From NCBI GenBank assembly GCA_035502675.1, contig DATJUC010000096.1, positions 1 to 16,370 of the forward strand: DNA of 16,370 nucleotides, in the 5' to 3' direction. Position 1 is the first letter of the stretch; each line of letters begins with the position of its first letter. Under the pieces are notes generated by a model. It searched no databases. It worked only from the letters and a program-made list of their open reading frames with translations, and was not told the DNA's origin. This stretch comes from DATJUC01 sp035502675. GTDB taxonomy: Bacteria > Vulcanimicrobiota > Vulcanimicrobiia > Vulcanimicrobiales > Vulcanimicrobiaceae. The position numbers and the translations under genes were made by a program. Shown here in pieces: positions 1-7,529 of this stretch.

Positions 1-644
1 CCGGCGTGCGCGCGGCGGTCGACGCGTCGCGCATCGCCGAAGAACTCGTGCTTTGGACGGCACCGGCATTCGGGTACGCGCGCCTCGGAGACGCGGCGTC
101 GACCGGCTCGAGTTTGATGCCGCAGAAACGCAACCCCGACCCGTTCGAGCTGGTGCGCGCGCGAGCGGCGAAGCTGACGGGCTTGTACGCCGGCGCGCTC
201 GCCACGATGTGCGGCCTAGCCACCTCGTATCATCGCGACCTGCAGGAGACCAAGGCCGCCGCGATCGCCGTGGTCGAGGAAGCGCTGGGCGTGCTGAGCG
301 CCTTTGCCCGCGCTTGGCGTTCGGTTTCCTTCGACCGCGACCGGATGTCGGAGCGCGCCGAGCTGGGATTCACGGTTGCGACCGACGTTGCCGATGCGTT
401 GATCGCCGACGGCGTGACGGCGCGTACGGCGCACGCTGCCGTCGGCGCCGCCGTCGCACGGGCCGAAGAAGAAGGCCGCGCGCTGGGTGCCGCGGACCTC
501 GCGCGGATCGCGCAGGATAGCGGACTGCGCGGCGTGCGCGCGCCGCTCGGGGCGCGCGAATCGATCGCCGCCAAGCGCACCGCGGGGTCGACCGCGCCGG
601 CCGAGGTTCGCAAGCATCTGACCGCGTTGCGCGCGCGCGCATGA
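1..644 (+). CDS. argH: Argininosuccinate lyase, C-terminal part (5' end outside the window)
   Basis: Argininosuccinate lyase splits argininosuccinate into arginine and fumarate, the last step of arginine synthesis, in the cytosol. The frame is open through the left edge (first whole codon at 3), so only about the last 213 residues of a protein usually near 460 residues are present. The family signature of the fumarase/aspartase superfamily is clear at 111-147: the GSSLMPQKRNPD loop, whose second serine is the catalytic base in characterised homologues. It is followed by the typical helical segment with TSYHRDLQETK (near 220-252). The stop TGA (642-644) overlaps the argC ATG (641-643) in an ATGA junction, so the two are translationally coupled. 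Identification is firm; nothing can be said about the missing N-terminus. Confidence 0.96.
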   Translation, partial: GVRAAVDASRIAEELVLWTAPAFGYARLGDAASTGSSLMPQKRNPDPFELVRARAAKLTGLYAGALATMCGLATSYHRDLQETKAAAIAVVEEALGVLSAFARAWRSVSFDRDRMSERAELGFTVATDVADALIADGVTARTAHAAVGAAVARAEEEGRALGAADLARIAQDSGLRGVRAPLGARESIAAKRTAGSTAPAEVRKHLTALRARA

Positions 645-1609
645 CGCGCGTCCACGTGTGGGGCGCGGCCGGGTACGCGGCCGCCGAGGCCGTGCGTTAC
701 GTTCGCGCGCACCCTTATCTCGAACTCGGCGTACTCGAAAGCCGCAGTCACGCTGGTGCCGGCGTCGGCGATCACTTTCCGCTGCTGCGCACGCTCGACC
801 GGAAGTTTGACGGCCCCGGCGCGGTGCTGGCGTGGGCGCGTCCCGGCGACGCCGTCGTGACCGCCTCCGGCCAGGGCGAAGCCGCGGAGATCGTCGGGCC
901 GCTGTTGAGCGGGGGCGTGCGCGTGGTCGATCTCTCGGCCGATTACCGTTTCGACGCGGCGGCCGCGTACGGATTGCCCGAGTTTTTCGGCGAAGCGATC
1001 GCCGGCGCGCCGCTAGTCGCCAACCCGGGGTGCTATCCGACCGCCGCCGCGCTGGCGCTGCTGCCGCTGGCCGACGTCGCAACGCCGCTGGCGGTCGCGA
1101 TCGATGCGAAGAGCGGAATCAGCGGCGCGGGCCGCAATCCGAGCGTGGGCGCGCTGTTTGCCGAAGTCGCGGGCGACGTTCGAGCGTACGGTCTGAGCGG
1201 ACATCGGCATCAAGCCGAGATCGAACGCAACTTGCGCAGCCGCGGCATCGCGGCGCCGGTCGCGTTCACGCCGCACGTCGTTCCGCTCGCCCGCGGGATG
1301 CTGGTCGACTGCTACGCGGTGTTCGCCGCGCCGGTCGACGCGGCCGCCGTTCGCGCCGCGTATCTGCGCGCCTACGCGGGCAGCCCGTTCGTCCGCGTGC
1401 TCGACGGCGATCGCACGCCGAGCGTCTCCGCCGTGAACGGAACCAACGCGGCCGAGCTGCGGGTGGACGCACTCGGCACGCTCGTCCGAGCGATTTGCGC
1501 GATCGACAATCTCGGCAAGGGTGCCGCCGGTCAGGCCGTCCAGAATCTCAACTTGATGCTTGGATTTCCGCAGGAGACGGGGTTGGATGGTCGCGCCGTC
1601 GTTGCTTGA
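641..1609 (+). CDS. argC: N-acetyl-gamma-glutamyl-phosphate reductase
   Basis: ArgC reduces N-acetylglutamyl phosphate to N-acetylglutamate semialdehyde with NADPH in the cytosol. The 322-residue protein starts with a Rossmann strand and the dinucleotide loop GAAGYAAAE (residues 8-16; the family usually has GATGYTGxE). The catalytic cysteine is Cys131 in VANPGCYPTA, preceded by the DLSADYRF motif (97-104). SGISGAGRNPS (159-169) and SGHRHQAEIE (187-196, containing the conserved His region) are also family motifs. The C-terminus VQNLNLMLGFPQETGL is characteristic, so the protein is complete and of normal length. The ATG lies within the argH stop, which supports this start. It is the second gene of the operon visible here. 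Confidence is high. Confidence 0.97.
   Translation: MTRVHVWGAAGYAAAEAVRYVRAHPYLELGVLESRSHAGAGVGDHFPLLRTLDRKFDGPGAVLAWARPGDAVVTASGQGEAAEIVGPLLSGGVRVVDLSADYRFDAAAAYGLPEFFGEAIAGAPLVANPGCYPTAAALALLPLADVATPLAVAIDAKSGISGAGRNPSVGALFAEVAGDVRAYGLSGHRHQAEIERNLRSRGIAAPVAFTPHVVPLARGMLVDCYAVFAAPVDAAAVRAAYLRAYAGSPFVRVLDGDRTPSVSAVNGTNAAELRVDALGTLVRAICAIDNLGKGAAGQAVQNLNLMLGFPQETGLDGRAVVA
1572..1576 (+). promoter_or_regulatory. Ribosome binding site that decides the argJ start
   Basis: AGGAG lies 10 nt before the ATG at 1587, inside the 3' end of argC. It favours the ATG over the in-frame TTG at 1560, which would add nine residues (MDFRRRRGW) that are simply argC codons read in another frame and do not resemble an ArgJ N-terminus. 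Confidence 0.55.
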
Positions 1610-2813
1610 ATCGGGTTGGCCGCTGATCGCCTTGCGCAACGGATTGGGGGCCGTGCCGGGAGTCCGCCTGGCCGGCGTTCACGCCGGAATCAAACCGCGC
1701 AAGCGCGACCTGGCGCTGGTGGTCTTCGACCAGCCGCGCGTCGCGGCCGCGGTCGTGACGACCAACGAAATCAAAGCGGCGCCGATCGTGGTCTCGTCGC
1801 AACACCTGACCGAGAGCGGGACGATTCGCGCGCTGGTGTGCAACTCGGGCTGCGCCAACGCGTGTACCGGCGAGCGCGGGCTGCGCGACGCGACCGCGAC
1901 CGCGCGTCAAGCCGCGGCGCTGCTGGGAACGCGTGCCGAAGCGGTGCTGGTCGCATCGACCGGCGTGATCGGCGTGACGCTGCCGATGGACCGCGTGCAG
2001 CGCGGCCTCGAACGCGCCGTCGCTCAGCTCGAGGAAGGCAGCAAGTCGGCGTACGACGCCGCGGAGGCGATCATGACGACGGATCGCGTGCCCAAGCTCG
2101 CCGCCTACGCGTTCTACGACGGCGAGCGCAAGTACGTCGTGGGCGGCATCGCCAAAGGCTCGGGGATGATCGCGCCCAACATGGCGACCATGCTGGCGTT
2201 TCTGGCGACCGATTTTCCGATCGGTCGCGACGCGCTGCAGCGTTGCTTGGCCGCAGCCGCCGACGGAAGTTTCAACATGATCTCGGTCGACGGCGACATG
2301 TCGACCAACGACGCGGTCTACGCCTTCGCACCTCCGCCGGCCGGCAGTGCGATCGTACCCGACGCATTCGAGCAGGCGCTGCAGCGCGTTTGCCTGGATC
2401 TCGCGCTCGCGATGGTCGCCGACGGCGAAGGCGCGACCAAACGGCTGGAGATGACCGTAAGCGACGCGGGCGACGTCGCCCAGGCGCGCGCCGTCGCACG
2501 GGCGATCGTCAACAGCAACCTGGTCAAGACGGCGCTCTACGGCGAGGATCCGAACTGGGGCCGTATCGTGGCGGCCGCGGGCGCGGCGCGAGCCGGGATG
2601 GATCCGGACTGCTGGTCGCTGGAACTCAACGGCAAGCCGTGGGTGGAGCGCGGGGGAATCGAGCGTCTCTCGGAAGCCGAAGCGCACCGCGAGCTCGAGT
2701 CCTCGGAGCTGGCCATCGAGCTGCGGCTGGGTGTCGGCGACGCCCGCGCGACGGCGTGGGGCTGCGATCTCTCGCGCGACTACGTGCGCATCAACGCTTC
2801 GTACCGCACGTGA
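1587..2813 (+). CDS. argJ: Bifunctional glutamate N-acetyltransferase / ornithine acetyltransferase
   Basis: ArgJ moves the acetyl group from N-acetylornithine to glutamate (and in bifunctional forms uses acetyl-CoA), closing the cyclic arginine pathway. From the ATG at 1587 the protein is 408 residues, normal for the family. Visible motifs are NSGCANACTG (usual form NSGNANACTG), STGVIGVTLPM, AIMTTD, GSGMIAPNMATML, SFNMISVDGDMSTND, VKTALYGEDPNWGRI and the C-terminal YVRINASYRT. The proenzyme of this Ntn-like family cuts itself before a threonine; that residue is Thr201 in NMA|TML, and is intact. The start overlaps argC by 23 bp and the stop TGA overlaps the argD GTG. Whether it is mono- or bifunctional cannot be read from the sequence. 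The nearby operon shows no argA or argE. Confidence 0.97.
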   Translation: MVAPSLLESGWPLIALRNGLGAVPGVRLAGVHAGIKPRKRDLALVVFDQPRVAAAVVTTNEIKAAPIVVSSQHLTESGTIRALVCNSGCANACTGERGLRDATATARQAAALLGTRAEAVLVASTGVIGVTLPMDRVQRGLERAVAQLEEGSKSAYDAAEAIMTTDRVPKLAAYAFYDGERKYVVGGIAKGSGMIAPNMATMLAFLATDFPIGRDALQRCLAAAADGSFNMISVDGDMSTNDAVYAFAPPPAGSAIVPDAFEQALQRVCLDLALAMVADGEGATKRLEMTVSDAGDVAQARAVARAIVNSNLVKTALYGEDPNWGRIVAAAGAARAGMDPDCWSLELNGKPWVERGGIERLSEAEAHRELESSELAIELRLGVGDARATAWGCDLSRDYVRINASYRT

Positions 2814-3985
2814 ACGTTCCGTATCTGGCGACCTACGACCGCGCGCCGGTCACGATGGTGGCGGGCGAAGGCTGCGAGCTCATCGACGATCGCGGGCGCC
2901 GATATCTCGACGCGCTTGGCGGAATCGCGGTCTGCGCGCTGGGGCACGCGCATCCCTCCATCGCCGACGCGGTCGCGCGCCAAGCCCGCACGCTGGTTCA
3001 CGCCAGCAACCTCTACGACCACGAGCCGTCGGCGACGCTCGCACGCGAGCTGGTCCGGCGTTCCGGCATGCAAGCGGTGTTCTTTTGTAACTCGGGAACG
3101 GAAGCGAACGAAGCCGCCATCAAGCTGGCTCGCAAGTCGGCCTATCGCCGCGGCGAACCGCGACGCTCGACCGTGCTGGCATGCACCGGGTCGTTCCACG
3201 GGCGCACGCTGGGCGCGCTGGCGGCCACCGCCAACGCGCAATATAAGGAAGGCTTCGGGCCGCTTCCGGACGGGTTCGCATTCGTGGGGTTCAACGATAC
3301 CGCGGCGCTGGAGGCGGCCGTCGACGAACGCGTCGCCGCCGTGATCGTCGAGCCGGTTCAAGGCGAGAGCGGCGTTCACGTCGCCGACGGCGCGTTTCTC
3401 GAAGCGGCGCGCCGCATTTGCGACGAACGCGGCGCGCTGCTGATCTTCGACGAGATTCAATGCGGCGCCGGACGTCTCGGACCGTTCTTCGCCTTCGAAG
3501 CGTTCGGCGTCGTCCCCGACGTCGTCACGATGGCCAAGGCGCTGGCCAACGGCTTGCCGATCGGCGCGGTTCTCGCCGGCGAACGCGCGGCCCGAGGATT
3601 CGCGCCCGGCGATCACGGATCGACTTTCGGCGGCTCGCCGATTCCCTGCGCGGCCGCGCTCGCGCACCTGCGCGTTCGCGACGAACTCGATCTGGCGGCC
3701 GGCGTGAGCGCGCGATCGGCCCGGCTCTTCGCGGGTTTGCGCGAACTCGCCGGACGCTTTCCGGAACTGCTCGGCGAACCGCGCGGCCGCGGCCTGCTCG
3801 CCGGCGTTCCCGTGCGCGAGCCGTACCGGGCGGCCGACGTACAGCGCGCGGCGCGCGACCACGGCCTGGTGGTCGGAACGGCGGCCGGCAACGCGTTGCG
3901 GCTGGCGCCGCCGCTGGTCATTTCGGACGACGGCGTGAACGCGCTGCTCGCGCGCCTGCAGGCGAGCGTCGAGGCGGTGCTGTAA
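2810..3985 (+). CDS. argD: Acetylornithine aminotransferase
   Basis: ArgD is a PLP-dependent class III aminotransferase that converts N-acetylglutamate semialdehyde plus glutamate to N-acetylornithine. Starting at GTG 2810 (GTGA junction with the argJ stop) the protein is 391 residues, typical of ArgD. Landmarks: LDALGGIAVCALGHAHP near residues 34-49; FCNSGTEANEAAIK (92-105), which holds the PLP phosphate; GSFHGRTLGAL (127-137); FDEIQCGAGR with Asp214, which contacts the PLP ring nitrogen; and MAKALANGLPIGA with the Schiff-base Lys243. STFGGSP follows further on. The frame stays open upstream through argJ, so the start rests on the overlap with the argJ stop and the family N-terminus. Class III aminotransferases overlap in substrate range, but the position between argJ and the rest of the arg operon makes ArgD very likely. 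Confidence 0.95.
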   Translation: MNVPYLATYDRAPVTMVAGEGCELIDDRGRRYLDALGGIAVCALGHAHPSIADAVARQARTLVHASNLYDHEPSATLARELVRRSGMQAVFFCNSGTEANEAAIKLARKSAYRRGEPRRSTVLACTGSFHGRTLGALAATANAQYKEGFGPLPDGFAFVGFNDTAALEAAVDERVAAVIVEPVQGESGVHVADGAFLEAARRICDERGALLIFDEIQCGAGRLGPFFAFEAFGVVPDVVTMAKALANGLPIGAVLAGERAARGFAPGDHGSTFGGSPIPCAAALAHLRVRDELDLAAGVSARSARLFAGLRELAGRFPELLGEPRGRGLLAGVPVREPYRAADVQRAARDHGLVVGTAAGNALRLAPPLVISDDGVNALLARLQASVEAVL

Positions 3986-4008
3986 CGGCGCTGCGCGAAG
4001 GCTGCGCC

Positions 4009-5286
4009 GTGGAACGCCGCTGGATTGCCGCCGGTCCCCGCACGCCGTTCGCCAAGAGCGGCGGCAGGCTGAGCTCGCTGGATGCGATTGCGATTTCGCA
4101 ACCCGTCGTCAGAGCAATGCTCGCGCAGCTGGAAGGCGCGCGACCGGATTTCGCCGTGTGGGGAGCGGTGATGCCGAACCTCACCTGGAGCAACGTTGCC
4201 CGCGAAGTCCTGCTCGACGCCGGCATCGGGCAAAACGTCGCCGCATTCTCGACGGTCATGGCGTGCTCGACCAGCATGGTGGGAGCACTGGCGGCGGCGG
4301 CGATGCTCGACGACCGGGGCCGGTCGCTGGCGATGGCCGGCGGTGCGGATTCGCTGAGCCGAGTGCAGGTTGGCCTGTCGCAGCGCGCATCCGATTGGCT
4401 GCGCGCGCTGCTCGAAGCCGAAACATTGGGTGCAAAGGCGGCGGTGCTCGCGCGCGCGCGGCCTTCCACGTTCGGATTGTTCTGGCCGAGCGCGACCAAT
4501 CGCACGACCGGGAAGTCGATGGGCGAGCACATGGAGATGACGCTCGGGGAGATCGGTACGATCGATCGTGAGTCGCAGGACCGGTTCGCGCTGGAAAGCC
4601 ATCGCCGCGCCGTCGCCGCGTGGGACGCCGGATTCTTCGACGATCTGGTCGTTCCGGCGCCGGGGCTGGCGCGCGATACGATTCCGCGGCCCGATACCTC
4701 GCTCGAGAAACTCGCGCGCTTGCGGCCGGCATTCGGCGAGGGCGGTTCGATCACGGCCGGAAACGCGTCGCCGCTGACCGACGGCGCCGCCGGCGTCTGG
4801 GTCGCGACCGATGCCGGGCTCGCGCGGCTGCCGCCCGACTTGCCGCGCGTCGAACTCGTCGACTGGGAGATCGCCGCGGTCGACATTCGCCAAGAGGGGC
4901 TCTTGATGGCGCCCGCCTACGCGATTCCGCGGTTGCTCGAACGCAACGGTCTGACGTACGACGGAATCGCTCTGTGGGAGATTCACGAAGCCTTCGCCGC
5001 GCAGGTGCTCGCGACGATCGCGTTGCTGGAGGACCCGCAATTTCTGCGCGACCGCGCCGGGACGAAGGGGACGTTCGGCACGGTCCCGCGCGAGCGCGTC
5101 AATCCCAACGGCGGCAGCATCGCGATCGGCCATCCGTTCGGCGCCACCGGCGCGCGAATCCTCAGCCAAGCCGCTAAGGAACTGGCGGGGATGGCGCCGG
5201 GAACCTACGGATTGGTCAGCGTCTGCGCCGACGGCGGTGAAGGAACGGTGGCGCTATTGCGCTCGAACGGGGGCGGCTCGGGATAG
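4009..5286 (+). CDS. Thiolase, acetyl-CoA C-acyltransferase (FadI-like)
   Basis: Thiolases cleave 3-ketoacyl-CoA with CoA to release acetyl-CoA, or run the reverse condensation. From GTG 4009 the protein is 425 residues. The acyl-accepting cysteine is Cys86 in STVMACSTSMVGA; the second-half motifs are WEIHEAFAAQ (His326), NPNGGSIAIGHPFGATGAR (His375) and SVCADGGEG (Cys406). HEAFAAQ, GHPFGATGAR and SVCADGG resemble the FadI/trifunctional beta-subunit branch more than the biosynthetic PhaA branch, where NEAFA and CIGGGQG are usual. AAGG lies about 7 nt upstream of the GTG. The gene begins 23 bp after argD with no visible terminator, so it is probably the last gene of the same transcript, though it has no known role in arginine synthesis. 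No hydratase/dehydrogenase partner lies in the window. The start is moderately certain, the family is certain. Confidence 0.9.
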   Translation: MERRWIAAGPRTPFAKSGGRLSSLDAIAISQPVVRAMLAQLEGARPDFAVWGAVMPNLTWSNVAREVLLDAGIGQNVAAFSTVMACSTSMVGALAAAAMLDDRGRSLAMAGGADSLSRVQVGLSQRASDWLRALLEAETLGAKAAVLARARPSTFGLFWPSATNRTTGKSMGEHMEMTLGEIGTIDRESQDRFALESHRRAVAAWDAGFFDDLVVPAPGLARDTIPRPDTSLEKLARLRPAFGEGGSITAGNASPLTDGAAGVWVATDAGLARLPPDLPRVELVDWEIAAVDIRQEGLLMAPAYAIPRLLERNGLTYDGIALWEIHEAFAAQVLATIALLEDPQFLRDRAGTKGTFGTVPRERVNPNGGSIAIGHPFGATGARILSQAAKELAGMAPGTYGLVSVCADGGEGTVALLRSNGGGSG

Positions 5287-5319
5287 GCTCCTCGTAAACC
5301 GCGCAGCGCGCCCGCCGCC

Positions 5320-5361
5320 GTGAGAAGAAAGCGCGAAGCTTCCTTCGCACGCAGTTCTCAC
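5320..5361 (+). terminator. Two-part hairpin after the thiolase gene (terminator or 5' leader structure)
   Basis: The outer arms GTGAGAA (5320-5326) and TTCTCAC (5355-5361) are perfectly complementary. The inner arms GCGAAG (5333-5338) and CTTCGC (5343-5348) are too, around a CTTC loop. The two stems are separated by a symmetric 6 x 6 nt internal loop. There is no T-run after it, so a classical Rho-independent terminator is not proven; it could instead be a structured leader of the DUF302 mRNA. Confidence 0.4.
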
Positions 5362-5433
5362 GCCCGGACTATCATGCGAACGTGAACGTGCGCCGGCGCG
5401 GTACCGCCGGTCGCGCGGGTACTGCGCTAACCC

Positions 5434-5438
5434 GGAGG
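5434..5438 (+). promoter_or_regulatory. Strong ribosome binding site for the DUF302 gene
   Basis: GGAGG with 7 nt to the ATG at 5446 is a near-ideal Shine-Dalgarno spacing and fixes the start of the DUF302 gene. Confidence 0.75.
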
Positions 5439-5445
5439 TCGCCCT

Positions 5446-5850
5446 ATGCCGCTCAACGCCGACAACTACGGACACTTCACTCGAACGACGCTGGCATTCG
5501 GCGACGCCGTACGCCGGGTCAAAGCCGAGTTGGCAAACCGCGGCTTCGGGGTCCTCTGCGAGATAGACGTCGCTAAGACGCTAAAAGAGAAGCTGGGAGT
5601 CGAGCAGCCGCCGACGCTGATCCTCGGTGCTTGCAACCCCGAATTCGCGCATCGAGCATTGTCGGCCGAGCCCGGTATCGCGCTGCTGCTCCCATGCAAC
5701 GTCGTCGTGCGACAGCTCGACTCGGGCGTGGAAATCTCAGCCATCGACGCTCGCGCGATGACGCGATTCACCGGGAACTCGCAACTCGAGGAACTTGCGG
5801 GCGAGGTCGACGCGCAACTGACCGCCGTCGTCGCCGCAGTCCCTCGGTAG
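5446..5850 (+). CDS. DUF302 family protein
   Basis: This 134-residue cytosolic protein matches the DUF302 family along nearly its full length. Recognisable conserved blocks are GFGVLCEIDVAKTLKEKLG (residues 33-51), LILGACNPEFAHRAL (58-72) and GIALLLPCNVVVRQ (77-90), then GVEISAIDARAM. Two cysteines (Cys63 in GACNP and Cys84 in LPCNV) and His69 lie in the conserved blocks and could bind metal or react with thiols; that is inference. The biochemical function of the family is not established to my knowledge. It is a single-gene unit with its own strong ribosome binding site, and it ends 11 bp from the convergent hydrolase gene. There is no signal peptide or membrane segment. Confidence 0.92.
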   Translation: MPLNADNYGHFTRTTLAFGDAVRRVKAELANRGFGVLCEIDVAKTLKEKLGVEQPPTLILGACNPEFAHRALSAEPGIALLLPCNVVVRQLDSGVEISAIDARAMTRFTGNSQLEELAGEVDAQLTAVVAAVPR

Positions 5851-5861
5851 ACCGCCGATCG

Positions 5862-6659
5862 CTACCGCTTCCGCGCGAGAAAACCGGTGACGGCGGCTGC
5901 GAAGGCTTCGGGCCGGTCGACCATCGGCAAATGCCCGCAGCCGTCGATGCGCGTCTGTGCCGCATGCGGTATGGCCGTCAACAGCAGTTGCGACGCGGGC
6001 GGCGGAAGCATGCGGTCCTGGGGACACCAGAGTACGTGGACCGGCAGGTCGAGCTGGTGCAGCCGATCGAGCGTCTCGACCTCGCGATCGATCGCCCATT
6101 GCCGCAGGAGTGCGCGACGCGGCGGCAGCGGGCCGAGCGCCATGGCGGCGTCGGTCTTTGCGAAGAGGCCGGCGCTTTGCAGGGTCTCGGCCGAGCCGCC
6201 CGCATAGAGAATCGCGGCCAGCAGGGTACGATCGTCGCCGACGCTCGACGTCAGCGCCGACATCAGCTCTATCGCGCCGGTCGTATAGACGTCGTTGCGG
6301 CACCAGGTGCACGCCAGCGTCAGCGAGGCGCAGCGCGACGCGTGACGCAGCGCGAGCTCTTGAACGACGGCACCTCCCATCGAATGACCCAGCACGTGCG
6401 CCCGCCGCGCGCCGGCGGCGTCGAGCACCGCCAGCGCGTCGGCGACGAGATCGTGAATTCCGTACGGCGCGGACGCGATCGTACTCTCGCCGGAATCGCG
6501 ATGATCGAAGGCGATCGTTCGGTAGGATCGGGCCAGCGCCGGCCGCACCAGCGACCAGATCGGCCGCGTCGACGCGGTTCCGGCGACCAGCAGAAGATCG
6601 GGGCCCGACCCCTCGACGTCGAAGGCCAGCTCGAAGATTCCGTTGCGCGCGACCGCATT
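5862..6659 (-). CDS. Alpha/beta hydrolase, start codon unclear
   Basis: A serine hydrolase of the alpha/beta fold; the substrate is unknown. Numbered from the first in-frame GTG (6548), the nucleophile is Ser56 in HVLGHSMGGA, the acid is probably Asp178 in WCPQDRM, and the base is His206 in DGCGHLPM; FDHRDSGES (14-22) is the usual loop after strand 4. Starting at 6548 gives 228 residues but would lose the first strands and the oxyanion loop. The same frame continues upstream to about 6659 with good family sequence (NGIFELAFDVEGSGPDLLLV, then AGTAST in the oxyanion position), yet it contains no ATG, GTG or TTG before the TAA at 6669-6671. That TAA is the stop of the upstream outer-membrane gene. 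The end given here (6659) is the beginning of the protein-like sequence, not a proven start; a CTG at 6629 or a sequencing indel are possible. Confidence 0.85.
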   Translation of the reverse strand, partial: NAVARNGIFELAFDVEGSGPDLLLVAGTASTRPIWSLVRPALARSYRTIAFDHRDSGESTIASAPYGIHDLVADALAVLDAAGARRAHVLGHSMGGAVVQELALRHASRCASLTLACTWCRNDVYTTGAIELMSALTSSVGDDRTLLAAILYAGGSAETLQSAGLFAKTDAAMALGPLPPRRALLRQWAIDREVETLDRLHQLDLPVHVLWCPQDRMLPPPASQLLLTAIPHAAQTRIDGCGHLPMVDRPEAFAAAVTGFLARKR

Positions 6660-6668
6660 CCCGGCCGG

Positions 6669-7529
6669 TTACGGCTGCTGCGCGTCCGGGTAGACGAACG
6701 TGAGCTGCACGCGCGCCGTCCACGTCGAGCCATTGGGAATCGGACGCACGACGTTCCAAAAGAAGCCGCCCCCGATTTGCGCCTTGCTTCCGGACGTGTC
6801 GAGATCGATCATTTGCGACCACGTCGGCCCGAGCGGAACGGTCCACTTGCCGGCGCCTTGCGAAGTCCAATTGACGCTGGTGTTGGACTGTACGCCGAGG
6901 TCGAAGCCGTGACCGAGCACCCAACTGGCCGTCGGTTGAATGTTTCCGGAGTCGACGGTTTTCTTCCACGTATTTCCGGCAAAGCCCCAATAGTTGTACG
7001 CGAGAACGTAGAAGAGCGATCGCGGCTGCGCGTCGACGAACGCCGCATCGGCACCGGCGCACCACTTGCCGTTTCCGAGCGAGCTGTTCGAACCGGTCGG
7101 AATCGAGAACGTAGGCCCGAATCCGAACATCACCGGGCCGGCGCGCGGCGTGTAGTAAAACTGCGGATTGAGGTCGCCCAGGCCCGCCGTCCATTGGTCG
7201 GTGGGTTTTGCAGGGGGCACGCTCTCAACCGGCAAGACGAAGCGGCTGACCCACAATCCGCCGTTGCCTAGCTGCGTCGGGACGATCGGTTCGATCTTGA
7301 GCTGCTGCTGGGTCAGCCGGTCGGCGCCGTCCTCGAAGTTGAGATTGTACTGAAACGGGATCTTCAGGAGGTACGACAACGGGTTCTCGGTTGCGATTTG
7401 GAGACGCGCCGTCGCGTCCGCGGCCGGCGAGGCCGATGGCGACGGGGCGGGCGGCGCCGCTTGCGCCGCCGCGACCGCCGGGACGGCCAGGAACGCGGCG
7501 GCAATCAAAACGGTCCGCACCGGCATCAT
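6669..7529 (-). CDS. Outer-membrane channel-like protein (MetA-degradation / 'neuromedin U' family)
   Basis: A secreted protein predicted to form an outer-membrane beta-barrel. From ATG 7529 it is 286 residues: a clean signal peptide (PVRTVLIAAAFLAVP, ending VAAAQA), a Pro/Ala/Ser-rich linker (about 24-40), then a barrel rich in alternating aromatic strands. The blocks NPLSYLLKIPFQYNLNF, LKIEPIVPTQL, GLGDLNPQFYYTP, FGFGPTFSIPTGS, LGNGKWCAGADA and KWTVPLGPTW follow the layout of the large family of predicted porins or transporters often labelled 'transporter' or 'neuromedin U' in databases (related to Phenol_MetA_deg). The substrate is unknown. ATGs at 7547 and 7526 are equally possible starts, and no clear ribosome binding site separates them. 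The frame reaches 7697, but the extra residues do not look like a signal peptide. The hydrolase gene follows directly. Confidence 0.78.
   Translation of the reverse strand: MMPVRTVLIAAAFLAVPAVAAAQAAPPAPSPSASPAADATARLQIATENPLSYLLKIPFQYNLNFEDGADRLTQQQLKIEPIVPTQLGNGGLWVSRFVLPVESVPPAKPTDQWTAGLGDLNPQFYYTPRAGPVMFGFGPTFSIPTGSNSSLGNGKWCAGADAAFVDAQPRSLFYVLAYNYWGFAGNTWKKTVDSGNIQPTASWVLGHGFDLGVQSNTSVNWTSQGAGKWTVPLGPTWSQMIDLDTSGSKAQIGGGFFWNVVRPIPNGSTWTARVQLTFVYPDAQQP

Larger units (their letters stand above)
5287..5445 (+). other. Intergenic region before the DUF302 gene
   Basis: This 159 bp stretch separates the thiolase from the DUF302 gene. It holds the two-part hairpin described separately, a weak TATCAT hexamer at 5370-5375 without a convincing -35 box, and the DUF302 ribosome binding site. 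No further gene is visible. Confidence 0.5.

Noticed and set aside
1616..2809. Extension of argD upstream through argJ
   Set aside because: The frame is open by chance over argJ; the ArgD family N-terminus begins at the GTG overlapping the argJ stop.
5370..5375. TATCAT as a -10 box for the DUF302 gene
   Set aside because: No matching -35 hexamer at 16-18 bp upstream; the match could be chance.
6546..6548. GTG 6548 as the true start of the hydrolase
   Set aside because: It is the first usable start codon but would remove strands and the oxyanion loop that are plainly encoded upstream, so it is kept only as an alternative.
5631..7271. 546-residue + strand open frame opposite the hydrolase and channel genes
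   Set aside because: Very Arg-rich composition with no domain, while the opposite strand has a catalytic triad and a signal peptide; treated as a shadow.
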